Below, one piece after another: positions 1 to 10,000 of a stretch of DNA of 25,428 nucleotides (position 1 is the first letter of the stretch; every line of letters begins with the position of its first letter). The notes beneath the pieces are model-generated. The model saw only the letters and a program-made list of their open reading frames with translations, was not told the origin of the DNA and searched no databases. A program made the translations under genes and the position numbers. The DNA comes from an uncultured Chlorobiaceae bacterium (lineage in GTDB: Bacteria; Bacteroidota; Chlorobiia; Chlorobiales; Chlorobiaceae): contig CAIYWF010000238.1 of NCBI GenBank assembly GCA_903929845.1, positions 1 to 25,428 of the forward strand, in the 5' to 3' direction.

Positions 1-67
1 AATTCTTCGCGATATTGCAGGATTTTCGTATTTTTGGCTTTTTAAACTCCTAACCAGCTCTTCCGCC

Positions 68-1054
68 ATGAGTCAGCTTGATTTACTCAATATTGTTCAA
101 CGCCCCAGAAGACTTCGCAAAAGTGCCGCCATCAGAAACCTTGTGCAGGAAAACACGCTGACGGTCAATGATCTTGTCTATCCACTCTTTGTCTGCCCTG
201 GAACCAATGTTGTTGAAGAAGTAGCATCAATGCCCGGCAGCTTCCGTTATTCTATCGACAAAGCAGTAAAAGAGTGCCAGGAACTTTGGGATCTTGGAAT
301 TCAGTCTATCGACCTCTTTGGTATTCCGGAAGTCAAAACTGAAGATGGCAGCGAAGCCTACAATGAGAACGGCATTATCCAGAACGCTCTCCGTGCCATC
401 AAGGCAAAGGTTCCCGATCTCTGCATCATGACGGATGTTGCGCTCGATCCTTTCACTCCTTTTGGCCATGACGGACTGGTCAGAGATGGCATTATTCTCA
501 ATGACGAAACCGTTGAAGTGCTCTGTAAAATGGCCATTTCTCATGCCAATGCAGGAGCTGATTTTGTCTCTCCAAGCGACATGATGGACGGCCGTATCGG
601 CGCTATCCGCGAAGCGCTTGACGATACAGAATTCTCTGATGTCGGCATTCTCTCCTATGCCGCGAAATATGCCTCCAGCTTCTATGGACCTTTCCGTGAC
701 GCGCTTCACTCCGCACCACAGTTTGGCGACAAGACAACTTACCAGATGAACCCGGCCAATACTGACGAAGCTATGAAAGAGATCGAACTCGACATCATGG
801 AGGGCGCTGATATTGTCATGGTTAAACCGGGACTTGCCTATCTTGATATTGTGTATCGCACAAAAGAGCGTTTTGATGTTCCGGTAGCAATCTACCACGT
901 CTCCGGCGAATACTCCATGGTCAAGGCTGCTGCCCAGCGTGGATGGATAGACGAAAAAAGGGTCATGATGGAATCGCTGCTGTGCATGAAACGTGCCGGT
1001 GGTGACCTTATCTTTACCTACTATGCAAAAGAAGCCGCAAGGATTCTTCGTTAA
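68..1054 (+). CDS. hemB: Porphobilinogen synthase (delta-aminolevulinic acid dehydratase)
   Basis: This cytoplasmic enzyme condenses two 5-aminolevulinate molecules to porphobilinogen, the pyrrole precursor of haem, bacteriochlorophyll and cobalamin, so it carries heavy flux in a phototroph. The 328-residue product has the normal full length. Both Schiff-base lysines are visible: K200 in SYAAKYAS and K253 in MVKPGLAYLD, together with the substrate-site stretch SPSDMMDGRIGAIR (168-181). The metal-site segment reads DVALDPFTPFGHDG (123-136), with Asp/Ala where zinc enzymes carry cysteines. That is the pattern of the zinc-independent, Mg-stimulated class known from Pseudomonas and Chlorobium. 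The start ATG gives the expected N-terminus (MSQLDLLNIVQRPRRLR). No clear ribosome-binding site is visible in the 67 bases upstream. A GC-rich hairpin follows the stop codon and aroC lies 57 bases downstream. Confidence 0.97.
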   Translation: MSQLDLLNIVQRPRRLRKSAAIRNLVQENTLTVNDLVYPLFVCPGTNVVEEVASMPGSFRYSIDKAVKECQELWDLGIQSIDLFGIPEVKTEDGSEAYNENGIIQNALRAIKAKVPDLCIMTDVALDPFTPFGHDGLVRDGIILNDETVEVLCKMAISHANAGADFVSPSDMMDGRIGAIREALDDTEFSDVGILSYAAKYASSFYGPFRDALHSAPQFGDKTTYQMNPANTDEAMKEIELDIMEGADIVMVKPGLAYLDIVYRTKERFDVPVAIYHVSGEYSMVKAAAQRGWIDEKRVMMESLLCMKRAGGDLIFTYYAKEAARILR

Positions 1055-1063
1055 GCATTGAAA

Positions 1064-1094
1064 AAAGCCCGGCGGCACACCGCGCCCGGGCTTT
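1064..1094 (+). terminator. GC-rich hairpin after hemB, abutting aroC
   Basis: Arms AAAGCCCGG (1064-1072) and CCGGGCTTT (1086-1094) pair perfectly over 9 bp. The loop can form a small inner CGG/CCG pairing. Only three T residues end the stem, followed by GTAATTTAATAAA, so as an intrinsic terminator it is short of Us. It ends 17 bases before the aroC ATG. It is either the hemB terminator or a leader structure in front of aroC. Confidence 0.6.
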
Positions 1095-1111
1095 GTAATT
1101 TAATAAAGCCA

Positions 1112-2305
1112 ATGATACGATACTTTACTGCTGGCGAGTCGCATGGTCCAGCTCTCTCGGCGATTGTTGAAGGAGTACCGGCAGGCGTCTCCATCACCCT
1201 AGAAGAGATAAACCATCAGTTAACCCGCCGTCAGCAGGGATATGGACGAGGCGGAAGGATGAAAATCGAGACCGATCAGGCGGAAGTGTTATCCGGCATC
1301 CGGTTTGGCAAAACCATTGGGTCACCCATCGCACTCATTATTAAAAATCGTGACTGGGCAAACTGGATAACCTCCATGGCCCAGTTTGAAAAAAACGATG
1401 AGAAGACTGCGAAAATCACTATTCCAAGACCCGGCCATGCCGACCTGGCAGGCCTGATCAAGTACGGTTTTGATGATATTCGTCCGGTTATTGAACGCTC
1501 ATCGGCAAGAGAGACTGCTGCAAGGGTGGCCGCAGGAGCACTTTCAAAAGTGTTTCTGAAAGCACTTGGCATTGAAATCGGCAGTTATATATCGGCTATT
1601 GGTGCGGCTGCAGAACCCTCTGCCGAAGTACAGCTTGACGGACTCCTCAGCCAAGGCGCCGATGCGATCTCACGGCAGGCAGACCTCTCCACTGTGCGCA
1701 TGCTCAGCAAAACAACTGAGGCCGAAGCTGTAGCTGCCATTGATGAGGCAAAAAAAAGGGGTGATACCCTCGGCGGCATTATCGAAATATTTATCACTGG
1801 TGTTCCCGTTGGCTTTGGAAGCTATGTACAGCACGACCGTCGGCTTGATGCCGCACTCGCCTCGGCTATTCTCTCCATTCAGGCCATCAAAGGCGTTGAA
1901 ATAGGAACAGCCTTTGAAAATGCCCGAAAGCCAGGTTCAGAGGTTCATGATGAACTCCACCTCTCCCCTCTGGAGGGTGTGATCCGAAAAACCAACCGGG
2001 CTGGCGGTCTTGAAGGAAGCATGTCAAGCGGTCAAACAATTCACCTGCGGGCTGCCATGAAACCGATCTCCTCGCTGATCACTCCCCTGCACTCATTCGA
2101 CATCGAAACCCTGCAGCCACTTCCCTCACGCTTTGAACGCAGCGATACCTGCGCAGTACCCGCTGCTGGCATCGTTGCCGAAGCCGTTGTTGCTCCGGTT
2201 ATCGCCAATGCTATCCTTGAAAAGCTCGGTGGAGACCATCTTGATGAAATCCTCCAAAGGCTCGACCTTTATCGGCAAAGCATCCACAACACGTTTTGTG
2301 CCTGA
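1112..2305 (+). CDS. aroC: Chorismate synthase
   Basis: This enzyme makes chorismate from 5-enolpyruvylshikimate-3-phosphate with reduced FMN, the last common step to aromatic amino acids, folates and quinones. Counted from ATG 1112 the product has 397 residues, the longer bacterial form. Family signatures are present: GESHG (8-12), QGYGRGGRMKIE (42-53), RPGHADL (106-112), ERSSARETAARVAAGA (128-143), and near the C-terminus FERSDTCAVPAAGIVAEA. The frame is open upstream to a TTG at 1058. That extension reads through the hairpin at 1064-1094 and adds 18 residues foreign to the family, while MIRYFTAGESHGPAL is the expected N-terminus, so 1112 is preferred. The gene is co-directional with hemB and convergent with ndh, whose stop lies about 30 bases away. 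Confidence 0.96.
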   Translation: MIRYFTAGESHGPALSAIVEGVPAGVSITLEEINHQLTRRQQGYGRGGRMKIETDQAEVLSGIRFGKTIGSPIALIIKNRDWANWITSMAQFEKNDEKTAKITIPRPGHADLAGLIKYGFDDIRPVIERSSARETAARVAAGALSKVFLKALGIEIGSYISAIGAAAEPSAEVQLDGLLSQGADAISRQADLSTVRMLSKTTEAEAVAAIDEAKKRGDTLGGIIEIFITGVPVGFGSYVQHDRRLDAALASAILSIQAIKGVEIGTAFENARKPGSEVHDELHLSPLEGVIRKTNRAGGLEGSMSSGQTIHLRAAMKPISSLITPLHSFDIETLQPLPSRFERSDTCAVPAAGIVAEAVVAPVIANAILEKLGGDHLDEILQRLDLYRQSIHNTFCA

Positions 2306-2336
2306 CCTGTTGAAATAATCCAACCCCCCTTTGGCG

Positions 2337-3707
2337 TCAGAAACTCTTCTCTGAGTTGTCGAGGTTACCCTTGAGCGCCAGGTCACTCGAATCAAGAACA
2401 CAGGCATTATCGGCAATCAGCTCCTCTTTCTCGGCTGGTTCGGCTGGTTCAGGCAGATTGGGATAAAACCTCCACTCTTTGTTGACAATACGGGCACCAT
2501 GCCCAAACGTGAAGTATGACCATCCCCACTGCATGAGTACAAATAAACGGTGTTTTACGCTGCTGAGATAGTAGATATGAACCCCGAGCCAGATAATCCA
2601 TGCTGGCAGTCCAGAAAGTTTAACAGTACCCCTTTCGGCAATTGCCGAGTTTTTACCTATGGTCGCCATCTGCCCCTTGTCGTTGTAGACAAACGGCTTT
2701 CTGCGTTTCCCCTGAATATCAAGCAGGATATTCCTTCCAATAGACTGCCCTTCCTGAAGAGCGACAGAGGCAAGCCCCGGAAGGGTTCCACCATCATGCA
2801 GAGCAAAACATGCCTGATCCCCTCCAACAAAGACATCGGGAAAGCCGGGCACACTGAGATCTTCAGCGACAATAATTCTCCCCGACTGGTCCGTCGAAAA
2901 ACCAATAGTTTTTCCTATGCTTGTCGCCCTGACACCCGCAGCCCAGAGCACGGTTCCCGCCTCGATTCTCTCATTGCCAATCTGCACACCATTGGCATCT
3001 ATATTAGTAACCTTGCAGCAGGTCAAGACCTGGACACCCAGCTTTTCGAGGGCAATGGTCGCCTTGGCCGAGAGTTCCGGAGAAAAAGTATTAAGAAGTG
3101 CTGGTGCCGATTGGGCAATAAAAATCCGAATCTCTTTTGGATCGATATTCTTGAAATATTTCGATAGATAATAACGATTCATCTCCCCGATTGAACCGGC
3201 AAGTTCAACACCGGTCGGACCACCACCTACAATGACAAACGTCAGAAGCTTTCTTTTTTCTACTGGATTCTGAGATCGTTCGGCATTTTCATAAGCCTCC
3301 ATAACCCTTCTGCGGATTTCAGCAGCCTGGGCAATGGTTTTAAGACCAGGAGCAAACTCCTCCCATTCATTATGACCGAAATAATGATGCTTTGTTCCAC
3401 AGGTCATGACAAGTTTATCATACTCTATTTCACCAAAATCCGTATAGACTATCTTTTTATAAGGATCAACTGTTTTTACAACTCCCTTGAAAACAGACAC
3501 ATTCTTATACTTCGAAAGCATCATGCGCAATGGATAGGCAATTTCACCTGCATTGAGCGCAGCCATCGCAACTTGGTAGAGCAGGGGCTGAAAGAGATGG
3601 AAATTATTCTTGTCGATCAGAGTAACCTTGACCTCCTTTTTGTTACCAAGCTCTTTGGCAACATTGAGACCTGCAAATCCACCGCCAACAATAACGATAT
3701 GCTTCAT
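2337..3707 (-). CDS. ndh: Type II NADH:quinone oxidoreductase (NDH-2)
   Basis: This is a single-subunit, non-proton-pumping flavoprotein that passes electrons from NAD(P)H to the membrane quinone pool from the cytoplasmic face. The 456-residue product has an FAD dinucleotide-binding loop GGGFAG (8-13), a second NADH-binding loop GGGPTG (161-166), the FAD-contacting VFVGGDQACF (292-301), and an ALQEGQ segment (316-321) typical of the quinone/nicotinamide site. The C-terminal hydrophobic and amphipathic stretch (about 368-400, rich in W, I, Y and F) is the usual membrane anchor. The last ~35 residues are acidic and low in complexity. The frame extends 12 codons further upstream, but MKHIVIVGGG is the standard Rossmann start, so ATG at 3707 is chosen. 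It is divergent from the TpsA gene across 314 bases. A related sulfide:quinone reductase is possible in this phylum, but the sequence fits NDH-2 better. Confidence 0.9.
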   Translation of the reverse strand: MKHIVIVGGGFAGLNVAKELGNKKEVKVTLIDKNNFHLFQPLLYQVAMAALNAGEIAYPLRMMLSKYKNVSVFKGVVKTVDPYKKIVYTDFGEIEYDKLVMTCGTKHHYFGHNEWEEFAPGLKTIAQAAEIRRRVMEAYENAERSQNPVEKRKLLTFVIVGGGPTGVELAGSIGEMNRYYLSKYFKNIDPKEIRIFIAQSAPALLNTFSPELSAKATIALEKLGVQVLTCCKVTNIDANGVQIGNERIEAGTVLWAAGVRATSIGKTIGFSTDQSGRIIVAEDLSVPGFPDVFVGGDQACFALHDGGTLPGLASVALQEGQSIGRNILLDIQGKRRKPFVYNDKGQMATIGKNSAIAERGTVKLSGLPAWIIWLGVHIYYLSSVKHRLFVLMQWGWSYFTFGHGARIVNKEWRFYPNLPEPAEPAEKEELIADNACVLDSSDLALKGNLDNSEKSF

Positions 3708-3956
3708 TATACAAAATTGGAAATTTACCAGCATTACACACATAATTCCTGAGAACTGGAAAGAATATATCGAAAATTATTGTGTCTGCTATAAAACTGC
3801 TGACTCATATCCCTCCTTGCCTGAAATAGTACTCCATTGAACCTGCTAAAACCTTAATAATTTTATTCCCTGTGTTATTGCAACCATCCAGTAACAAGAA
3901 TTTTTAGTTTTATTTTTTATAACACACTTAAATTACGTAAATACACAAAGAGCATG

Positions 3957-3985
3957 TTGTGATAATGAAGTGTTATTCTGATTAT
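3957..3985 (+). promoter_or_regulatory. Candidate tpsA promoter
   Basis: TTGTGA (3957-3962) is followed after 17 bases by GATTAT (3980-3985). These are partial matches to -35 and -10 boxes, placed about 35-65 bases before the tpsA ATG. In a region this AT-rich such matches arise by chance, so support is weak. Confidence 0.25.
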
Positions 3986-3997
3986 AAACAAATCTGA

Positions 3998-4010
3998 TCT
4001 AAAATTTAGA
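3998..4010. repeat. Short inverted repeat before tpsA start
   Basis: TCTAAA (3998-4003) and TTTAGA (4005-4010) are perfect inverted arms around a central A, 11 bases before the tpsA ATG. It could be an operator half-site pair, or chance in AT-rich DNA. No family is recognised. Confidence 0.3.
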
Positions 4011-4021
4011 CATTCATTTCA

Positions 4022-7000
4022 ATGAAGACCTCTTTTCGCCTTATCTGGTTCAACGCGAAAGATTCCTTTATTACCGCCGTTGTTGTAACACAATCATTGC
4101 TTGCTGGAAGCAGGACTTTTGCCTTACCTGCCGGCGGACAAATCGCTGCCGGGCAGGCCGCCATCAGCACACCATCGGCCTCGACAATGCAGATAGGACA
4201 GGAGAGCAACCATGCTGTCATCAACTGGAACTCTTTCGGTATCGGCAAAGGTGAAGCCGTCAACATTTCTCAGCCTGCCAGCCAGTCCACCCTGCTCAAC
4301 CGGGTATTGGGCAATGATCCTTCATCAATTTTCGGGACACTAACAGCAAACGGCAGGGTCTTTCTGGTAAACCCGAACGGCATGTTGTTTGCCCCCGGCG
4401 CAAGTGTGAACGTTGGTGGACTGGTAGCCTCTACGCTCGCCATCAACGACAACGACTTCCTTGCCGGTAAATACACGTTTTTTCAGAACGGCAGAACAGC
4501 TTCCGTTATAAACCAGGGTTATTTGAGCGGCGGATTCATCGCTCTGCTTGGGAACAATATTACAAACACGGGAAGCATTATCACCACCAAAGGCTCAACC
4601 GGCCTGGCTGCCGGAGCTGGAATTACCCTTGGCCTGGATGATTGCGGCCTTGTAACAATAAAGGTTGACCAGACCGCATATAACACTCAGATCACGAACA
4701 ACGGAGTAATAGAAGCTGACGGTGGCGCTATAATAATAAGCGCTTCTGCAGCCAATGAGCTGCTCGGCTTGGTGGTGAATAACAGTGGCAAGATACGTGC
4801 AAGCAGCATGACAGAACGCGATGGCAAAATTGTCATCGAAGGTGGCGCCATCATCAACACCGGTTCGATAACCTCTTCTGTCATCAACGCCAGTGCTAAA
4901 AATTTTGTCGATTCTGGAGCATGGAATGCCGACGGCATCGACAAGGGTGGCGACATAAGCATTAAGGCAACAGGCAGCATTGAGCAAACTGCCAACAGCC
5001 GCATGACCGCTGATGGCGGCAGCGGCGGCAGCATCCGCATCCAGGCAGAAGAAAACCTGTACCTCTCCGGTACCATCAGCACAAACGGCAGCACGAGACA
5101 AGGCGGCCAGATCACCATCACTGCGCCACAAACGCTTCTCGCAGGCGCCCGCGTTGCGGCTGACGGCCCGACAGGGGGAGGTCGCATCCTTATTGGTGGC
5201 GGCTGGCAAGGCAACGATGCCTTGCTTGCCAACGCAACAACCACCGTTATTACAAAGAGCAGCAAGCTGAACGCCAACGCTCTTGACAACGGCAACGGCG
5301 GCACTATCGTGGTCTGGTCGGAGCAGTCAACCGCTTTCGCAGGCGCTCTTGAGGCCAAAGGAGGAACAAACAGCGGCAATGGCGGAGAGGTCGAGGTGTC
5401 CGGACATGAAAATCTTGCCATGAGTGGCCAGATCACCATGGCCTCACCCCATGGCGATAACGGACTCTTGCTGATTGATCCACGGAACATTACTATTGAC
5501 GCCAATACAACGAATTCTCTCTTCTCCCTCATTTCGCTGTCTGATGCCAATCCTGCAGAAGGTGACCAGCATGGCTCCGGCAACATCGTCGAACTCCTGA
5601 ACGGCAATATTATTGTTGCCAGCCCACTGGATGATTTTGTCGCAACCGATGCTGGAGCGGTCAGACTCTATAAACCCGATGGAACACTGCTTTCAATGCT
5701 GAGCGGGTCAAGTGCCAATGATCTTGTTGGTGAAAAAGTGATCGCCCTGACGGGGAATAACAACGCCGTCACCATAACACGAAAATGGTCGAACGCAGGT
5801 GTGGCAGGTGTCGGCGCCGTAACCTGGATTGATGGAACGACAGGTGTCAGCGGAAGCGTTTCAGAAACGAACAGCCTTATCGGTTCTGCGCTTAATGATG
5901 GCGCGCTCTCTATTCTGACAACGCTCACAAACGGAAACTACGTCACAGACTCACCATCCTGGGATAATGGTGCTGTTGTCGATGCTGGTGCCGTAACCTG
6001 GGGAAATGGAGCAAAAGGCACGGCTGGGGTGATAAGCGCCACCAACAGCCTGGTCGGCTCCAAGACAAGTGATGGTGTTTCATCGAAAGTTACCGCATTG
6101 ACAAACGGCAACTATGTAGCTTCATCATTGCTTTGGGACAATGGGTCTACCACCAACGTTGGCGCTGTGACCTGGGGGAATGGAGCTGGCGGCACCGTTG
6201 GAGCCATAAGCGCTGCAAACAGCCTGATTGGTTCCAAAAGTGGTGATAATGTTGGCACCGCCACTGCTTTGACGAACGGCAATTATGTTATTAGTTCACC
6301 TCTCTGGAATGGCAGCACCACCGATGCTGGCGCTGTGACTTGGGGTAATGGACTTGGAGGCACGGTCGGAACAATCAGTGCATCCAACAGTCTGGTCGGA
6401 TCTAAAGCCAGTGACAAGGTTGGCTTCAGTGTAACTGCACTCTTCAATGGGAATTATGTCGTTAATTCACCGACGTGGGATAATGGGACAACCATAGACG
6501 CAGGTGCGGTAACCTGGGGTAATGGAGCAACTGGCTCTGTCGGATTGGTGAGTACAGAAAACAGTCTGGTTGGTTCTGTCGCCAATGACGGTTTGTCATC
6601 GACGGTGATAGCCCTGACAAACGGAAACTATGTTGCAGGGTTTCCAAATTGGGATAATGGGATAGTGGTTAACGCGGGTGCCGTAACTTGGGGAAATGGT
6701 ACAACCGGCACTGTCGGAACGATAAGCGCAACCAACAGTTTGGTCGGTTCGTCGGCCAATGATGGAATATCGTACACTCTGGCAGCTCTGACAAATGGGA
6801 ACTACGTAATCGGCTCATCACATTGGGACAATGGAGCTGCCCTTGACGTGGGGGCGGTCACCTGGGGAAATGGGGCTGGCGGCACCATCGGGGTAATAAG
6901 CGAAACCAACAGCCTCATTGGTTCCACTACAAATGACGGTTCTGTCTATAACATAGTAGCTCTCTCAAACGGAAATTTCGTGGTTGGTGCTCCCAATTGG

Positions 7001-10000
7001 GATAATGGTGCTGTTAACGAAGCAGGCGCTGTGACCTGGGGAAATGGTGACGGGGGTACAGTCGGAACAATAAGCATCGCAAACAGTCTGATTGGCTCAA
7101 CCAAAAATGACTTCGCCGGATCAGATAACTCCGGCTCAAACAGAATAACTGCTCTGAAGAATGGCAATTACGTGGTCTCCTCCAGCGGATGGGACAATGG
7201 ATCGGCGGTCAATGCTGGAGCCGTAACATGGGGAAACGGGCTTGGGGGCACGGTGGGAGAGATAAGCGCTTCCAACAGTCTGGTCGGGTCTAAAACCGGT
7301 GACCAAGCAGGCGCCATAACGGTGGCACTGCCGAACAGCAACTATGTGACGGGCTCTTCAACTATGGACAATGGTTCCATTATGAATGGCGGATCAGTAA
7401 CTCTGGGAAATGGACTCGGAGGCCTTGTAGGAGCCATAACTTCATCCAACAGCCTTCTGGGTTCCATAAAAGATGATCAACTGAGTTCTGGCGGAATTAT
7501 ACCACTCAATGTTGGCAGCATGAACGGCAGTTTCGTTGTCAGTTCCATGAACTGGTCAAATAATACCGGCAAAGTGGAGATTCTGACACCTCAAGTTGTA
7601 CAAGAGTCTTTGCTCCAAGAAGGTTATGCCTCCAATCCAGGCACAGACAACACCTTCACTCCAAACCAGATTACAAAGCTGCTCAATGCCGGTGACAATG
7701 TCATACTGAAGGCCAACAACAACCTCACCGTCAATTCGGCCATCGTTACTGAAAACCCCGTTGGTAATGGCGGTAATCTCGAACTTTATGCAGGACAGAG
7801 CATACTGATCAACGCCAATATCACGACAGACAGCGGCAACCTGGCCCTTGTTTCCAATGATAAGAAGGCAAACGGTGTCGCTGATGCCTGGCGATCAGCA
7901 GGCAACGCAGTCATCACCATGGCTGCCGGAACAACTATCAATGCCGGAAATGGTAACGTGACCATCGAAATTCGGGATGGAGCAGGACGCACCAATATTG
8001 AGAGTGGTGATATCACTCTGCGCTCTATCTCTGCCAACAGTATCAGCGCAGTGAACTACGGGACAACAGCAGGATCAGGCATCACCCTCGCTTCGGGCAC
8101 TCTTGCTGCAAGCGCAGCGAGTGGAAACAGCATCGTTCTGGCAGGCAAAGATTTCAACAACAGCGCCGGTGCAATACTCTCAACTGCAGGAACAGCACGA
8201 TGGCTGGTCTATTCAGCAAATCCAGCCTCAACCATCAAAGGCCTGCTGACGTCTGACTTCCGTCACTACAACGCAACATACACGAACTATTCTCCGGTCA
8301 ATGTGAGCGAATCCGGCAACGGCTTCATCTACACCAGTGCTCCGGGCCAGCTTTCCGTCAACATGACACTGGCAAGCGGCAAGAGCTACAGTTATTACGG
8401 AGATCAGCCAGATGCCACGTACCGTTATATCCTTACCGGGTTTTCAGATAATGAGGACAATGCTGAAAATATCGGCTTGACAGGCGCCATGATGGTCAGT
8501 GGTGTTCCGACAACAACGTCAAACACAGGCAATTACAGTATTAGCTATGCCAGTGGTTTATCAAGCAGCAGCGGCTTTACCTTTGCAGCAGGCAACGGAC
8601 TCCCCTATACCGTCAAACCCCTGCCGATTGATATTTCCGCTGATAATAAGGACAAAACATATGATGAGAACGACCCGCCCTTGACATGGGATACCGAAAC
8701 CCAAAGTAACGGCCGCGGTCTCATCGCAGGTGACATTTTCAGCGGTGAACTTGCCCGAGTGTCAGGAGAGGAGGTCGGCAGCTATGCGATCACCCTGAAC
8801 ACGCTGAACAACAGCAACTATGCCATCAACTACACTGGCGCCAACCTGACTATCAATCAGCGTCCTATTACCTTGAGTGCCAGGAATGCAAGCGTGATCT
8901 ATGGTGAGGTGGATCCCGCACTGGAGGTCGCCATTACCAATGGCAGTCTCGGCAGTAGAACCGTAAATGATGCATTGAGCGACGTCACAGGAATCCTGAG
9001 CCGACAGCCAGGCTCCAATGTCGGCAGTTACGACATAAACCTTGCTTCTGGCAGCAAAGCCAGCAACTACAACATTACTTTTGTCACCGATAACAATGCT
9101 TTCTCCATCACCCAACGACCCATCAATATTTCAGCCATTCCTCTCAGCAAAACGTATGGTGACTCCGATCCAACACTGAGCTGGTCAGCCGAAGAGCAAA
9201 GCAGTGGACGCGGTCTCCTTGCGGGTGACAGCTTCAGCGGCGAGCTCAGCCGAGCAGAAGGAGAAAATGTGAGCAACTACGCCATCGCCCTGAATACACT
9301 GAAGAACAGCAACTACGCCATCAACTACACAGGCGCCAACCTGACCATCAATCAGCGCCCGATGACGTTGATCGCCGCAGCAGCAAGCACAACCTACGGT
9401 GAACCGGATCCTGTGCTGGCGGTCACCATCACCAGTGGCAGTCTCGGAAGTGTAACGGTTAGTGACGCATTGAGCGATATCACCGGCCAACTGAGTCGGC
9501 AGACTGGATCCAATGTCGGCAGTTACGATATCAACCTCGGCTCTGGAAGCAAGGCAGGCAACTACAACATTACCTTTGTGACCGACAATAATGCTTTCTC
9601 AATCACCAAACGCCCTATCAACATTTCGGCCAATGCTCTCAGCAAAATTTACGGCGACGGCGATCCAATGTTGACCTGGCACGCTGAAGCTCAAAGCAGC
9701 GGTCAACAACAGGCACTCAGCATGAATCAAACATTCAGAGCCGCCAGTGAAATCTATCCCAGTCCCGACTACACTTCCGGGATGATCTCACAAACTTCTG
9801 AATCCCTGGTAATCACCCCCAATTTGCTTGCTATTAACGACAAGCTTAACGAAAAGCAGTCATCCGAACTCTCTTTCACAAGTCAGTCCGGTAACGCGTC
9901 AAATGGCGGTTTTATTGCCGCCAGCGCAATAGAAGTGCCTGAACCCGCAGAAAAATTCTTTCTTTTTTCACTACCAGAAAGCATGTTCAATCACAGCAAC

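Larger units (their letters stand above)
3708..4021. other. Divergent AT-rich intergenic region, ndh / tpsA
   Basis: No gene is visible in these 314 bases. The region is strongly AT-rich and separates the divergent ndh and tpsA, so promoters for both should lie here. Only a weak tpsA promoter candidate and one short inverted repeat near the tpsA start, both listed separately, could be picked out. Confidence 0.6.

Noticed and set aside
227..1078. 283-codon minus-strand frame opposite hemB
   Set aside because: It is fully antisense to a conserved hemB and its product resembles nothing known.
1058..1111. TTG-initiated upstream extension of aroC
   Set aside because: It runs through a stable hairpin and adds residues foreign to chorismate synthases. 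ATG 1112 gives the conserved MIRYFTAGESHG start.
4595..5607. Long minus-strand open frames inside tpsA
   Set aside because: They are shadows of the Gly/Ala/Thr-rich tpsA reading frame, with low-complexity products and no family features.
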